A DNA stretch of 64,000 bases from Shewanella algidipiscicola (GTDB lineage: Bacteria > Pseudomonadota > Gammaproteobacteria > Enterobacterales > Shewanellaceae). The position numbers and the translations under genes were made by a program. The notes under the pieces were generated by a model, which saw only the letters and a program-made list of their open reading frames with translations, did no database searches and was not told the origin of the DNA. This document shows positions 19,638-29,888 of this stretch, one piece after another (position 1 is the stretch's first letter; each line of letters opens with the position of its first letter). The stretch spans positions 124,001 through 188,000 of the forward strand of contig NZ_QPQT01000009.1 in NCBI RefSeq assembly GCF_003605125.1, in the 5' to 3' direction.

Positions 19638-20395
19638 AGGAATAACCCACCTAACTGCATCGCGATAGTAATACCAATCACCGAGGAGACCGTCAGTAAA
19701 GTGGCGTGGCCCCAACGCGAGATCCCCACGTTAAGGTGTCCCTTAACCATATCTGAAATCGCATTAATCATCGGAAAGCCCGGCACCAACATCAATACAC
19801 TCGCAGCCATAGGTAACTTGGGTGTACTGGTGAGATCAAAGTGATAGCCCATTTGCGCCACTAAGGTTGTCACAAAAGCCGTGACGGCAAAGTTCACCAA
19901 TAGATTGAAATGGCGCTTGGCAATGGCTAAGCGCACAAACATCCCCAGCGAAGCGGCCAATATAGTGATGATTATCGCTACCATATCGCCACCAAATAGG
20001 TGACAAAAACTACCGCAGGATAAGCCAATCATGGGGATTAAATAGCGCTTAGGATAGCTTTTAGGTCGTATACGAGACACGCGCTTACGCACTTCATTTA
20101 AGCCGTATATGCCTTTCTCTGTTAATAAACAGATGCGCTGTAGTTCACAGATAATGGTCATATTAATGCCATGTTCGCGAATTCGGCGCGTGGTGGTAAT
20201 ACACCTTCCATGCACTAAGCTGGTTAGCACGAGGGAATTAGAGGAGATAGAGATTTCAACACTGGCCAAACCTAATGCCAAACCAAGGCGCTGGCTGATC
20301 TCTTCAATGAGTTCAGATTCAGCACCATAGGCTAGCAAAAGTTGGGCAACCCGGACAACTTGCCGAGTAATATCATTTTGAGTATCTGCGTACAC
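19634..20395 (-). CDS. ThrE-family exporter large subunit (YjjP-like, DUF1212)
   Basis: A 253-residue protein with a soluble N-terminal domain (about 1-115, ESELIEEISQRLGLALGL and the CITTTRRIREHGINM region) followed by five or so membrane helices. This is the YjjP half of a split ThrE transporter. It overlaps the YjjB-like gene by four bases, so the two subunits are made together. The start lies 35 bases after the obg stop on the same strand, making co-transcription with obg possible. Confidence 0.82.
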   Translation of the reverse strand: MYADTQNDITRQVVRVAQLLLAYGAESELIEEISQRLGLALGLASVEISISSNSLVLTSLVHGRCITTTRRIREHGINMTIICELQRICLLTEKGIYGLNEVRKRVSRIRPKSYPKRYLIPMIGLSCGSFCHLFGGDMVAIIITILAASLGMFVRLAIAKRHFNLLVNFAVTAFVTTLVAQMGYHFDLTSTPKLPMAASVLMLVPGFPMINAISDMVKGHLNVGISRWGHATLLTVSSVIGITIAMQLGGLFL

Positions 20396-20430
20396 GTGGT
20401 TCTCAGAATGAAAGCAATAATAAGCTAAGC

Positions 20431-21630
<1,200 letters not shown>

Positions 21631-21767
21631 TTATACTGCCAATCTAATCGTACCGCCAAAAAACAATTTCTATATTGAACTTCAAACAAGATACACAGGT
21701 TTGAAGCTACAATGTGTTACTGGTGCTGGAGCAACGTAACCGGCTCATTTCACCATATTTATAAACA

Positions 21768-21796
21768 ATAAAGCCCTACCAGAGGCAGGGCTTTAT
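21768..21796. terminator. Hairpin between rpmA and obg
   Basis: The perfect 10-bp inverted repeat ATAAAGCCCT/AGGGCTTTAT has a nine-base loop. On the minus strand it follows the rpmA stop and is trailed by an AT-rich but interrupted U-tract. It may end or attenuate the rplU-rpmA transcript before obg. Confidence 0.65.
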
Positions 21797-21820
21797 AAAC
21801 TATCTTAGGTGGACTAAGAG

Positions 21821-22078
<258 letters not shown>

Positions 22079-22089
22079 TTAGACTCCTA

Positions 22090-22401
22090 TTAAGCGTTGA
22101 TAGCAGTAATTTTAACTTCGGTGAACCACTGACGGTGGCCCATCTTCTTATCGTGGTGCTTACGACGACGGAACTTAACGATAGTTACCTTTTCGCCACG
22201 GCCATGGCTGACAACTTCAGCAACAACCTTACCACCTTCAACTAAAGGTGCACCAACGTGTACAGTTTCACCATCAGCAACCAAAAGAACTTGGTCAAAT
22301 TCGATAGTTTCGCCTGTAGCGACTTCTAATTTTTCTAGACGAACTGTATGGCCTTCAGCAACACGGTGCTGCTTACCACCACTTTGAAAAACAGCGTACA
22401 T
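22090..22401 (-). CDS. rplU: 50S ribosomal protein L21
   Basis: A 103-residue protein identical in length to E. coli L21, beginning [17 protein letters not shown] and including [23 protein letters not shown], the RNA-binding loop. The start is set at 22401; an ATG at 22425 would add eight residues not found in the family. It is the first gene of rplU-rpmA, divergent from ispB across about 275 bases that must hold both promoters. Confidence 0.98.
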   Translation of the reverse strand: MYAVFQSGGKQHRVAEGHTVRLEKLEVATGETIEFDQVLLVADGETVHVGAPLVEGGKVVAEVVSHGRGEKVTIVKFRRRKHHDKKMGHRQWFTEVKITAINA

Positions 22402-22676
22402 AGCTATTTTACTCCGATATTTCAAGCACGCAGACCTTTTAATGTTAGGCTGGGCGCTATAAAAGCTTTAATGACAATGGTCGCGGAGTTTACGCTAAGT
22501 TGATTAGGCTGACAAGCCCTAATTCACTTTGATCAAAAAAAGATCGGAATTACTCTCACATTAGTCTTCTAATAATGTCTTACTCGACATTTTTAGGTAG
22601 AATCTCAATACTATAACATTTTTGCCTTAATTTGGGCTGCCTGAATTACAAAATACCACTAGAAGTAGAGCCTAAT

Positions 22677-23648
22677 ATGGATTTGAACGCCATTCGTCAG
22701 CTGGCTGATGCTGATATGAAAGCCGTCGACCAACTGATCTATAAACAGTTGGAGTCAGATGTAGCCCTAATAAACCAACTTGGATTCTATATTATCAATG
22801 GCGGGGGCAAGAGAATGCGCCCGCTGCTGTCCATTCTGGCCGCCCGCGCGATTGCCTATGAGGGTAAAGCTCATATCAAGCTTGCGGCAATTGTCGAATT
22901 TATTCATACCGCTTCATTACTGCATGATGATGTGGTGGATGAGTCAATGCTAAGGCGTGGTCGAGAGACAGCTAATGCGCTTTTTGGCAACAGTGCGAGC
23001 GTGTTAGTCGGCGATTTTTTATATACTCGCTCGTTTCAAATGATGACCGAGCTGGGCAGCATGCAAGTGTTAGAAGTGCTGGCCGATGCTACCAACGTGT
23101 TAGCCGAAGGCGAAGTGTTACAGCTAATGAACTGTAACGACCCTGACACCACGGAAGAAAGCTACATGCGTGTCATCTACTGCAAAACAGCTAAATTGTT
23201 TGAAGCTGCGACCCGTTTAGCTGGGGTATTAGCCGATAGCAGTATTGAGGTGCAAACCGCATTAGCTGATTATGGTAAATTTTTGGGCACGGCATTCCAG
23301 CTCACCGATGATTTATTAGACTACACCGCCGAAACTGAAGAGCTAGGTAAGAATATTGGGGATGATTTGGCCGAAGGCAAGCCAACGTTACCACTTATCT
23401 ATGCCATAGCGAATGGTACCGACGAAGAGCGAGCTTTAATTCGTCAAGCGATTGAGCAAGGTGATGGTTCAGGTCATATTGAGACGATTCTCAATGCGCT
23501 CAACCAGTGTGGTGCTCTCAAATATACGGAACAAAGAGCGCTAGAAGAAGCTGATAAGGCCATTAGCGCCTTAGAAATACTCCCTGAGAGTGACTACAAG
23601 CAAGCGCTAATATCGCTCGCTAAAATCGCCGTAGCGCGTAATCACTAA
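22677..23648 (+). CDS. ispB: Octaprenyl diphosphate synthase
   Basis: IspB makes the long polyprenyl side chain of ubiquinone and menaquinone from farnesyl and isopentenyl diphosphates. The 323-residue length equals the E. coli protein when the ATG at 22677 is used; a start at 22632 adds 15 unrelated residues. Both Asp-rich motifs are present: LLHDDVVDE with the following RRG, and QLTDDLLDY. GGGKRMRPLL is the upstream substrate-binding segment. Menaquinone and ubiquinone supply matters to respiration in this kind of organism. Closed by a strong terminator. Confidence 0.96.
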   Translation: MDLNAIRQLADADMKAVDQLIYKQLESDVALINQLGFYIINGGGKRMRPLLSILAARAIAYEGKAHIKLAAIVEFIHTASLLHDDVVDESMLRRGRETANALFGNSASVLVGDFLYTRSFQMMTELGSMQVLEVLADATNVLAEGEVLQLMNCNDPDTTEESYMRVIYCKTAKLFEAATRLAGVLADSSIEVQTALADYGKFLGTAFQLTDDLLDYTAETEELGKNIGDDLAEGKPTLPLIYAIANGTDEERALIRQAIEQGDGSGHIETILNALNQCGALKYTEQRALEEADKAISALEILPESDYKQALISLAKIAVARNH

Positions 23649-23666
23649 TACGACCTTAGTGATAAT

Positions 23667-23697
23667 AAAAAATGGAGCCTGACGGCTCCATTTTTTT
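23667..23697. terminator. Bidirectional terminator between ispB and mdh
   Basis: The stem TGGAGCC/GGCTCCA is extended by six A on the left and seven T on the right, with loop TGAC. It can terminate both the ispB and the convergent mdh transcripts. Confidence 0.9.
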
Positions 23698-23704
23698 ATC
23701 AACT

Positions 23705-23740
23705 TAGTACTTACTTAACAAATAGTACTTACTTAACAAA
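23705..23740. repeat. 18-bp exact tandem duplication spanning the mdh stop codon
   Basis: TAGTACTTACTTAACAAA occurs twice in direct succession (23705-23722 and 23723-23740). The copy inside the gene encodes the last residues Phe-Val-Lys and the stop on the minus strand; the second copy lies just downstream and repeats an in-frame-looking FVK-stop. Protein length is not changed. Confidence 0.9.
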
Positions 23741-24664
23741 CTCAACACCTAGCTTGATATCAGCTTTTAAGGTATCTAGCATGGCATCACGCGCATTGGC
23801 TTCAAACTCACTTACTTCACCGTAAGCCAGCACTTGCTCAACGCCGTTCTTACCTAGCAGAATTGGTTGTGCGAAAAACGCTGCATGCTCGCTGCCACCA
23901 TCAACATAAGCGCATTCAACAACATTCGCTTCACCTTGCAGACCACGAACCAATGAAAGACCAAAACGACACGCCGCCTGCCCCATAGAAAGTGTTGCAC
24001 TACCGCCACCGGCTTTAGCTTCAACCACTTCGGTACCCGCGTTTTGAATACGTGTAGTCAAAGCAGCCACTTCTTCATCGCTAAAGATCACGCCTTCAAC
24101 TTGAGACAACAGAGGAAGAATAGTAACACCGCTGTGGCCACCAATAACATTCACTTTCACATCAGCCACATCTAACCCTTTGGCTTCGGCCACGAAGGTT
24201 TCAGAGCGGATAACATCAAGAGTGGTTACACCAAACAAACGATTCTTATCATATACGCCTGCCGCTTTTAATACTTCAGCAGCAATAGCCACAGTCGTGT
24301 TAACTGGGTTGGTAATAATACCGATAAGCGCTTTAGGACAAGTTACTGCACACTTTTCAACGAGGTTTCTAACGATCCCCGCATTGATGTTAAATAGATC
24401 TGAGCGATCCATACCAGGCTTACGCGCAACACCTGCAGAAATTAGCACCACATCAGCACCTTCTAGTGCTGGTGTTGGATCTTCGCCCGCGAACCCTTTG
24501 ACTTCAACCGCTGTAGGGATGTGGCTTAAGTCAACCGCAACACCAGGGGTCACTGGCGCGATATCGTAAAGGGATAATTTAGAGCCGGCAGGCAATTGAG
24601 TTTTAAGTAGTAGAGCAAGAGCCTGGCCAATACCACCAGCGGCACCAAGTACAGCAACTTTCAT
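23729..24664 (-). CDS. mdh: Malate dehydrogenase
   Basis: Mdh interconverts malate and oxaloacetate with NAD in the TCA cycle. The 311-residue protein starts [20 protein letters not shown] (Rossmann motif). It has the substrate-binding arginines in [12 protein letters not shown], the Asp-Arg of [11 protein letters not shown] and the catalytic His in VIGGHSG. The ATG at 24664 has GGAG upstream and gives the family length; a longer frame to 24700 is unlikely. It is divergent from argR, an arrangement conserved in gammaproteobacteria. Confidence 0.97.
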   Translation of the reverse strand: MKVAVLGAAGGIGQALALLLKTQLPAGSKLSLYDIAPVTPGVAVDLSHIPTAVEVKGFAGEDPTPALEGADVVLISAGVARKPGMDRSDLFNINAGIVRNLVEKCAVTCPKALIGIITNPVNTTVAIAAEVLKAAGVYDKNRLFGVTTLDVIRSETFVAEAKGLDVADVKVNVIGGHSGVTILPLLSQVEGVIFSDEEVAALTTRIQNAGTEVVEAKAGGGSATLSMGQAACRFGLSLVRGLQGEANVVECAYVDGGSEHAAFFAQPILLGKNGVEQVLAYGEVSEFEANARDAMLDTLKADIKLGVEFVK

Positions 24665-24947
24665 AGTTATCTCCGTTAATTCTTGGTTATTATGTGACAT
24701 AGATCTAAATTCACAGATGGCGCAACATTACTGCAATCACATCAATAATTCAATTATCCCTTAGTCGTGTAGCAAGATATTTTATAAATAACCCAAAAAG
24801 TGTATGTATTAACGGTTAGTCGATGAGGGGTTGGCTTAACTCACTTAGATTAGATACAACCGCTACATTCATCATTAATCATGCCAAATGAAAAGGATAC
24901 CTAAGTAAGCGGTAGTTTCGATATTTACACGATCTTCCACAATAGTA

Positions 24948-24965
24948 AATGAATGTTTATTCATT
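24948..24965 (+). promoter_or_regulatory. ARG box upstream of argR
   Basis: AATGAATGTTTATTCATT is an 18-bp operator with perfect 7-bp arms and matches the ArgR consensus core TGAAT-N4-ATTCA. A weaker half-matching copy follows at 24969-24986, at the usual 3-bp spacing. It lies directly upstream of a promoter-like TTGACT-17-CACAAT (24981-25009), so arginine-bound ArgR would repress its own gene. Confidence 0.8.
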
Positions 24966-25042
24966 CACTTCGAGTAAGACTTGACTTGCTTTGCATAGCT
25001 ATTCACAATGAGCCAATTTTACGAATATAAGATGCCAAATTC

Positions 25043-25513
25043 ATGCAAGCCAATAAAAACCAAGAAGAACTCGTCAAGACCTTTAAGGCTATCTTAAAAG
25101 AGGAACGCTTTGGCTCTCAGAGCGAAATCGTCAATGCGCTTCAAGCCGAAGGTTATAACAATATTAACCAATCAAAAGTATCGCGCATGCTAAGTAAGTT
25201 TGGTGCGGTGCGTACACGCAATGCTAAACAAGAGATGGTTTACTGCCTCCCTGCAGAGCTAGGTGTGCCTACGGCTGGCAGCCCATTGAAAAACCTCGTA
25301 TTGGATGTTGACCATAATCAATCTATGATTGTGGTAAGAACCAGCCCGGGAGCTGCACAGCTAATCGCTAGACTGCTGGATTCTATAGGTAAACCAGAGG
25401 GAATATTGGGCACCATTGCTGGTGATGATACGATTTTCATCTGCCCATCTAATATTCAAGAGGTCGGTAAAACGTTCAACACGATCAAGTCATTATTTAA
25501 CTATACCGATTAA
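25043..25513 (+). CDS. argR: Arginine repressor
   Basis: ArgR is the hexameric arginine-dependent regulator of arginine biosynthesis. The 156-residue protein has an N-terminal winged helix ([32 protein letters not shown]) with the SKVSRML recognition helix. The C-terminal oligomerisation and arginine-binding domain contains [11 protein letters not shown] and [11 protein letters not shown] with its Asp pair. E. coli ArgR is the same length. An ARG box in its own promoter suggests autorepression. Confidence 0.97.
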   Translation: MQANKNQEELVKTFKAILKEERFGSQSEIVNALQAEGYNNINQSKVSRMLSKFGAVRTRNAKQEMVYCLPAELGVPTAGSPLKNLVLDVDHNQSMIVVRTSPGAAQLIARLLDSIGKPEGILGTIAGDDTIFICPSNIQEVGKTFNTIKSLFNYTD

Positions 25514-25604
25514 AGTGTTTTATAGCACACTAGGTCAAGGAATCGATAGTCTATATTGTAGCGGTTAAATGACAAATTCTGGATCAAGACTAATTACGAT
25601 TTAC

Positions 25605-25633
25605 TAAAAATAGGCGCCAATGGCGTCTTTTTT
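25605..25633 (+). terminator. argR terminator
   Basis: The stem AGGCGCC/TGGCGTCT (one G-U pair) is followed by six T. It begins about 95 bases after the argR stop. Confidence 0.75.
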
Positions 25634-25701
25634 ATGCCAAAACAATGGCTCCAATTTAGCCATTAATGCTCAATCAAAGCCTGTATCACTGAAAATCATA
25701 T

Positions 25702-25735
25702 AAAAATGCCGATAAGAGAAACTTATCGGCATTTA
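25702..25735 (-). terminator. Terminator-like hairpin downstream of the DyP peroxidase gene
   Basis: A perfect 13-bp inverted repeat, AAATGCCGATAAG with loop AGAAA. Read on the minus strand it is followed by a T-rich stretch. It lies about 205 bases after the peroxidase stop and could close that transcript. Confidence 0.6.
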
Positions 25736-25941
25736 ATTAGCATGCAAGATCTTATCGCTTTTGACGCTTAACCAGCCTGCCAAAAAGGCTTGGTAAAGCC
25801 CATTCAGGCGAATTTTATTGCAGCCCGCTTTTGATGGCTACTAATTTTACGCCAGTGTAATGACCACGCGGTAAAAAAAGAGTCCAAAGACTTGGCCGAC
25901 TGTGATTAATCAATGGCGCAACGACAATAGGTTGCCGCTAT

Positions 25942-26889
25942 TCACTCGTCGCTTTCGGCAGCTGCATTTTGCATAAAATCTAGCGAAGGAGCAAAAAACG
26001 CCGATCCCGTCAGCGCTTGAGTAAAGTGCATTAAGTGATCATGATTACCAGCTCCATCACCGTGGATCATGCTGTGGAGCATCTTTTCAAAATGCTCTGA
26101 ATTACGGCACAATGAGATAAACATCAACCCCTGCTCTTTCATTGAGCCATAAGGCATACTCTGCCGTAAGATCTCCATCGAACGTCCTTGGCTATCTTTT
26201 AGGTTAACCCGCTTAATGTGGCTGGTAAGAGGCTTATCCTGCGAGGCATACTCGATATTATCGATTTTAGTCCTACCTATGATATCTTCTTGTTTTTTCT
26301 GAGGAAGCCGATTCCATTTACTCAGATTGTGCGCGTATTTTTGTACATGGACATAACTACCTGAACGGAAGATTGCATCTTCATCGCCAACTAAGGCGAC
26401 CTCTTGGCGATGACGCCCTTTAGGATTTTCAGTACCGTCGACAAAACCGGTGAGATCGCGCGCATCCATAAACTGAAAACCGCGCTCTTCATCAACCAGC
26501 TCGACTAAACCTTCAAACATTTGGCACACTTCATTAGCAACCAAGTGCAAGATGTCATAACGATCGCACCTCAGATGAATAAAGAGATCATACTCATGTG
26601 CAGGAGCATCTCGATTATCGGCATTCATCGCCGGAAACGGTTTCAATTGAGCTGGACGAGACAGGGGATACAAGCTGTCCCAGTAATTAGCACCAATCGC
26701 GACAAAACCATTAAAGGCACTATCGGCATATTGATCCGATAATTCATAAATGTACTGCGCAACATTGGCTACACAAGGGCGTAATTGTGATTCCACACCG
26801 TCTTCGGCATTAAACATCAAATATACGCTATGCAAATTTCCTTCGGCACACACACCTAACTGTTCACGTGGCATAACCTGACTATCCAT
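25942..26889 (-). CDS. DyP-type heme peroxidase
   Basis: A dye-decolourising peroxidase of 315 residues. The family signature GxxDG with the catalytic Asp is in LTGFVDGTENPKG. The proximal heme His is probably in TSHIKRVN, and the distal Arg near LMFISLCRNSEHFEKML. It has no signal peptide, so it is cytoplasmic, like the YfeX branch. The start at 26889 is set by AAGGTAGGG upstream and the family-like MDSQVMPREQLG; a longer frame to 26967 is hydrophobic and unlike the family. A DyP protein from S. oneidensis has been studied structurally. It follows fbpC on the same strand after about 156 bases. Natural substrate unknown; heme or porphyrin chemistry is an option. Confidence 0.92.
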   Translation of the reverse strand: MDSQVMPREQLGVCAEGNLHSVYLMFNAEDGVESQLRPCVANVAQYIYELSDQYADSAFNGFVAIGANYWDSLYPLSRPAQLKPFPAMNADNRDAPAHEYDLFIHLRCDRYDILHLVANEVCQMFEGLVELVDEERGFQFMDARDLTGFVDGTENPKGRHRQEVALVGDEDAIFRSGSYVHVQKYAHNLSKWNRLPQKKQEDIIGRTKIDNIEYASQDKPLTSHIKRVNLKDSQGRSMEILRQSMPYGSMKEQGLMFISLCRNSEHFEKMLHSMIHGDGAGNHDHLMHFTQALTGSAFFAPSLDFMQNAAAESDE

Positions 26890-27045
26890 ATAGACCCTAC
26901 CTTTGTCAGTTTCAATTTCGGCTATATTGTCCGAAACTTTAGCGATAAATAGTACTACACAAGCCACAAACCGTTAAAAAGAAACCGTATTAATGGTTAG
27001 ATTAACGTTTATTAATCATAACAACCACCGCGAGTTACAAATATG

Positions 27046-28086
27046 TTACTCAGCAGGCGATAATAAGACCAACGAATGAGGGATCACTGCTAGGTGAACT
27101 CGCTCACCCAAGGCTAAATCGTTTTTAGCACTGCGAACATCATAACCTTGTGTACCGACCAAGACTCGATAATAACAATTACTGCCTAAAAAACGGCGCT
27201 CGACAATCAATCCATCACCCTGACCGTTGGCATGAATGTCGATCTGCTCAGGCCTCAGCAAAAGTTCCCCCTTGTGCCCCACATCAAACAGCATAGGTGC
27301 TGTGCTAACAAGCATACCCAGTGGAGTAGACACAGTAAAACCATCTACCACTTGAGCGGCAAGATAATTTCCTTCACCTAAAAACTCAGCAACGTATTTA
27401 TCGGCAGGTGCACTGTAAAGGGCTTCAGCACAGCCATATTGCACTATCGCTCCTTGATTAAATAGCGCCAGTTTATCTGCAAATACAAAGGCTTCATCCT
27501 TGCTATGGGTCACAAAAATTGCACTAACATCGCGTTGTTTTAAAATGCTGCGGATCTCCAGCATCATTTCATTGCGCACTTTGGCATCGATATTTGAAAA
27601 GGGTTCATCGAGCAGTAATAACTCAGGCTCATACGCCAGAGCGCGGGCAATCGATACTCTCTGCTGCTGGCCGCCCGATAACTCATGTGGATAACGTTTC
27701 TCTAAGCCATCAAGTTTCACCAAAGCTAACATTTCAGTTAATCTGGCTTGCCGTTCGGCACTAGTTAAGCCTTTGACTCCAAATAAAATATTGTCCGCTA
27801 CCGTTAAATGGGGAAACAATGCATAGTCTTGGAAAATCATTCCCACTTCTCTTTGCTCACTCGGCACGAAGTGCTCATCTCCCGACAACAACCGCTTATT
27901 GATGCTAATGCGGCCAGCAGAGATAGGTTGCAACCCAGCAATTGCCCTGAGCAGAGTCGTCTTACCACAGCCACTAGGCCCTAATAGCGCCGCAATCTCT
28001 CCACGCTGAATATTAAGACTAAGGCCATTTAAAATTACCAGGCCTTGGTAATCACTGTGAACATCTTCAATTTTGAGTGTCGACAT
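27046..28086 (-). CDS. fbpC: Ferric iron ABC transporter, ATP-binding subunit
   Basis: A 346-residue ATPase with Walker A GPSGCGKTT, the signature LSGGQQQRVSIARAL, Walker B LLLLDEPFSNID and a switch His in FVTHSKDEA. The last 110 residues form the TOBE-like regulatory domain (LLLRPEQIDI) typical of the FbpC/PotA branch. It starts directly after the permease stop (one base between), so both are translated together. Energises periplasmic ferric iron import together with FbpA and FbpB. Confidence 0.92.
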   Translation of the reverse strand: MSTLKIEDVHSDYQGLVILNGLSLNIQRGEIAALLGPSGCGKTTLLRAIAGLQPISAGRISINKRLLSGDEHFVPSEQREVGMIFQDYALFPHLTVADNILFGVKGLTSAERQARLTEMLALVKLDGLEKRYPHELSGGQQQRVSIARALAYEPELLLLDEPFSNIDAKVRNEMMLEIRSILKQRDVSAIFVTHSKDEAFVFADKLALFNQGAIVQYGCAEALYSAPADKYVAEFLGEGNYLAAQVVDGFTVSTPLGMLVSTAPMLFDVGHKGELLLRPEQIDIHANGQGDGLIVERRFLGSNCYYRVLVGTQGYDVRSAKNDLALGERVHLAVIPHSLVLLSPAE

Positions 28087-29718
28087 TTAAGTATTATGCT
28101 CCAATGAACGGTTTAAATAGATCAGCGGAATGAACCCCACAAGTACGATCACAATGGCCGCCAGAGCGCCATGCTCTAACTGTTCATCTGAAACGAACTG
28201 AAACACATAAGTGGCAAGATTTTCAAACCCTACAGGCCTGAGTAGTAACGCCGCAGGTAGCTCTTTCATGCACTCAATAAACACCAACAATACGCCAGCA
28301 AAAATGCCTTTTCTCAACAAGGGCAAGTGAACCTTACGCAACAAAGCATTGGGTCTTAAGCCCATGGTGATCGAAGCCATATCCAGCGTTGGACTAATAC
28401 GCTTGTAACTGCTTTCCACACTACCGATTGCAATGGCCACAAATCGAATAGAAAAAGCAAAAATTAAAGCAAATATGCTGCCACTTAACACTAAGCCAGG
28501 TCCTTGCCTGTCGAAGTAGGCATAAATATCATTAATGGTAAAATCCATATATGTGAGCGGCACTAAAATCCCGATCGCCAGCACTGTGCCAGGCAGCGCA
28601 TATCCTGTAGACGCTAAACGTGACGGTAATAAGTCGCTGCGACGTGGACTACAACGCCTAACAAACATCAGCACGATAGCAATCACGGCAGTGAGTAACG
28701 CCACCAGCAACGCGATATAGAGACTATTAATACTGTATTGTAGAAACTCGTGGTTCCAACTGACCTCGAAATATTGCCAGGCATAACTGACAAGTACCCC
28801 AAAGGGTAAGAGAAATGCCAGCAGTAATAAGCCAGCACAGTAAAACGTCGCTAACCACGCCTTAGGTGCCGATAACGGATAGCGATCACGCTCATTAAGC
28901 TCGGCCTGTTTCTGAAACAACTTCTGCTTACGGCGCGCAAAACGCTCACTGCCAATCATACAAAAAATCACCAACAACATAATCGCCGACAACTTAGCGG
29001 CAGCAGATAAACTGCCATAACCTAGCCAAGTGTCATATACCGCTGTAGTCAGTGTCGGCACCGAAAAGTAACTGACGGTAGCAAAGTCAGCTGCCGTTTC
29101 CATCGCGACCAGTGAAGCGCCGACGGCTAATGCGGGCCTAGCCATGGGTAAACTTAAGCGCCAAAAGCTTTGCCATGGGGAGCATCCCATCACACGAGCC
29201 GCATGTTGTAAGCTAGAGGATTGCTCCATAAATGCGGTGCGAGCCAACAAATAAATATAAGGAAACAACACTAAGGCTAACATGACAGCAGCGCCCATCA
29301 AGGTACGCACATCAGGGAAGTAATAGTCTTGGGGCGATTGCCAACCAAACACAGCACGTATCCCCCGCTGAATCGGGCCAGCATAATCGAGCAAGTCGGT
29401 ATATACATAAGCCACGACATAAGCAGGCATGGCTAAGGGTAACAACAAGGCCCACTGGAAGAGTTGCCGGCCAGGAAAGTCACAGCGGGCAATACACCAA
29501 GCCGCAGGCAGTGCCAATACCACTGCACCAATACAGACACACAGCATCAAGGCCAGCGTATTGAAAATATATGTGGGTAATACGGTGTCGAGTAGATGAG
29601 CAAATATAGCCTCACCGGGCACTGCAGCCTGCACAATAATGGCTAACAATGGCAGTGTTAAGATAACTGCTATCAAATAACTGATCAGTGACCAACGTCG
29701 AGCAAAACCTAAAATCAT
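28087..29718 (-). CDS. fbpB: Ferric iron ABC transporter, fused permease
   Basis: A 543-residue inner-membrane protein with about twelve helices, arranged as two homologous permease halves in one chain, as in FbpB/SfuB. Each half carries an ABC-coupling EAA-like loop: MEQSSSLQHAARVMGCSPWQSFWRL in the first and LDMASITMGLRPNALLRKVHLP in the second. It is separated from fbpA by 170 bases containing a hairpin, and abuts fbpC. Confidence 0.92.
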   Translation of the reverse strand: MILGFARRWSLISYLIAVILTLPLLAIIVQAAVPGEAIFAHLLDTVLPTYIFNTLALMLCVCIGAVVLALPAAWCIARCDFPGRQLFQWALLLPLAMPAYVVAYVYTDLLDYAGPIQRGIRAVFGWQSPQDYYFPDVRTLMGAAVMLALVLFPYIYLLARTAFMEQSSSLQHAARVMGCSPWQSFWRLSLPMARPALAVGASLVAMETAADFATVSYFSVPTLTTAVYDTWLGYGSLSAAAKLSAIMLLVIFCMIGSERFARRKQKLFQKQAELNERDRYPLSAPKAWLATFYCAGLLLLAFLLPFGVLVSYAWQYFEVSWNHEFLQYSINSLYIALLVALLTAVIAIVLMFVRRCSPRRSDLLPSRLASTGYALPGTVLAIGILVPLTYMDFTINDIYAYFDRQGPGLVLSGSIFALIFAFSIRFVAIAIGSVESSYKRISPTLDMASITMGLRPNALLRKVHLPLLRKGIFAGVLLVFIECMKELPAALLLRPVGFENLATYVFQFVSDEQLEHGALAAIVIVLVGFIPLIYLNRSLEHNT

Positions 29719-29830
29719 TCGTTATCTCATTTGCCTTAATCAGATAATTATCAAGGATTAACCTAAACCGAAGCTTAAATAAAAACGATTATAACTTACA
29801 AAAGTGTGCGCCCTGTGGCTAAAAAGCAAA

Positions 29831-29854
29831 ATAGCCTTCTAATAAGAAGGCTAT
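29831..29854 (-). terminator. Hairpin between fbpA and fbpB, possible attenuator
   Basis: A perfect 10-bp inverted repeat ATAGCCTTCT/AGAAGGCTAT with a four-base loop, 34 bases after the fbpA stop. On the minus strand it is followed by TTTTGCTTTTT. It is likely a partial terminator that keeps binding-protein mRNA more abundant than the permease mRNA. Confidence 0.75.
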
Positions 29855-29888
29855 GTCGAGACCAATAGCGCGTAAAGCTGACTATTTT

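Noticed and set aside
24690..24720. CRP site upstream of mdh (TGTGACATAG...TTCACA)
   Set aside because: The half sites are 12 rather than 6 bases apart.
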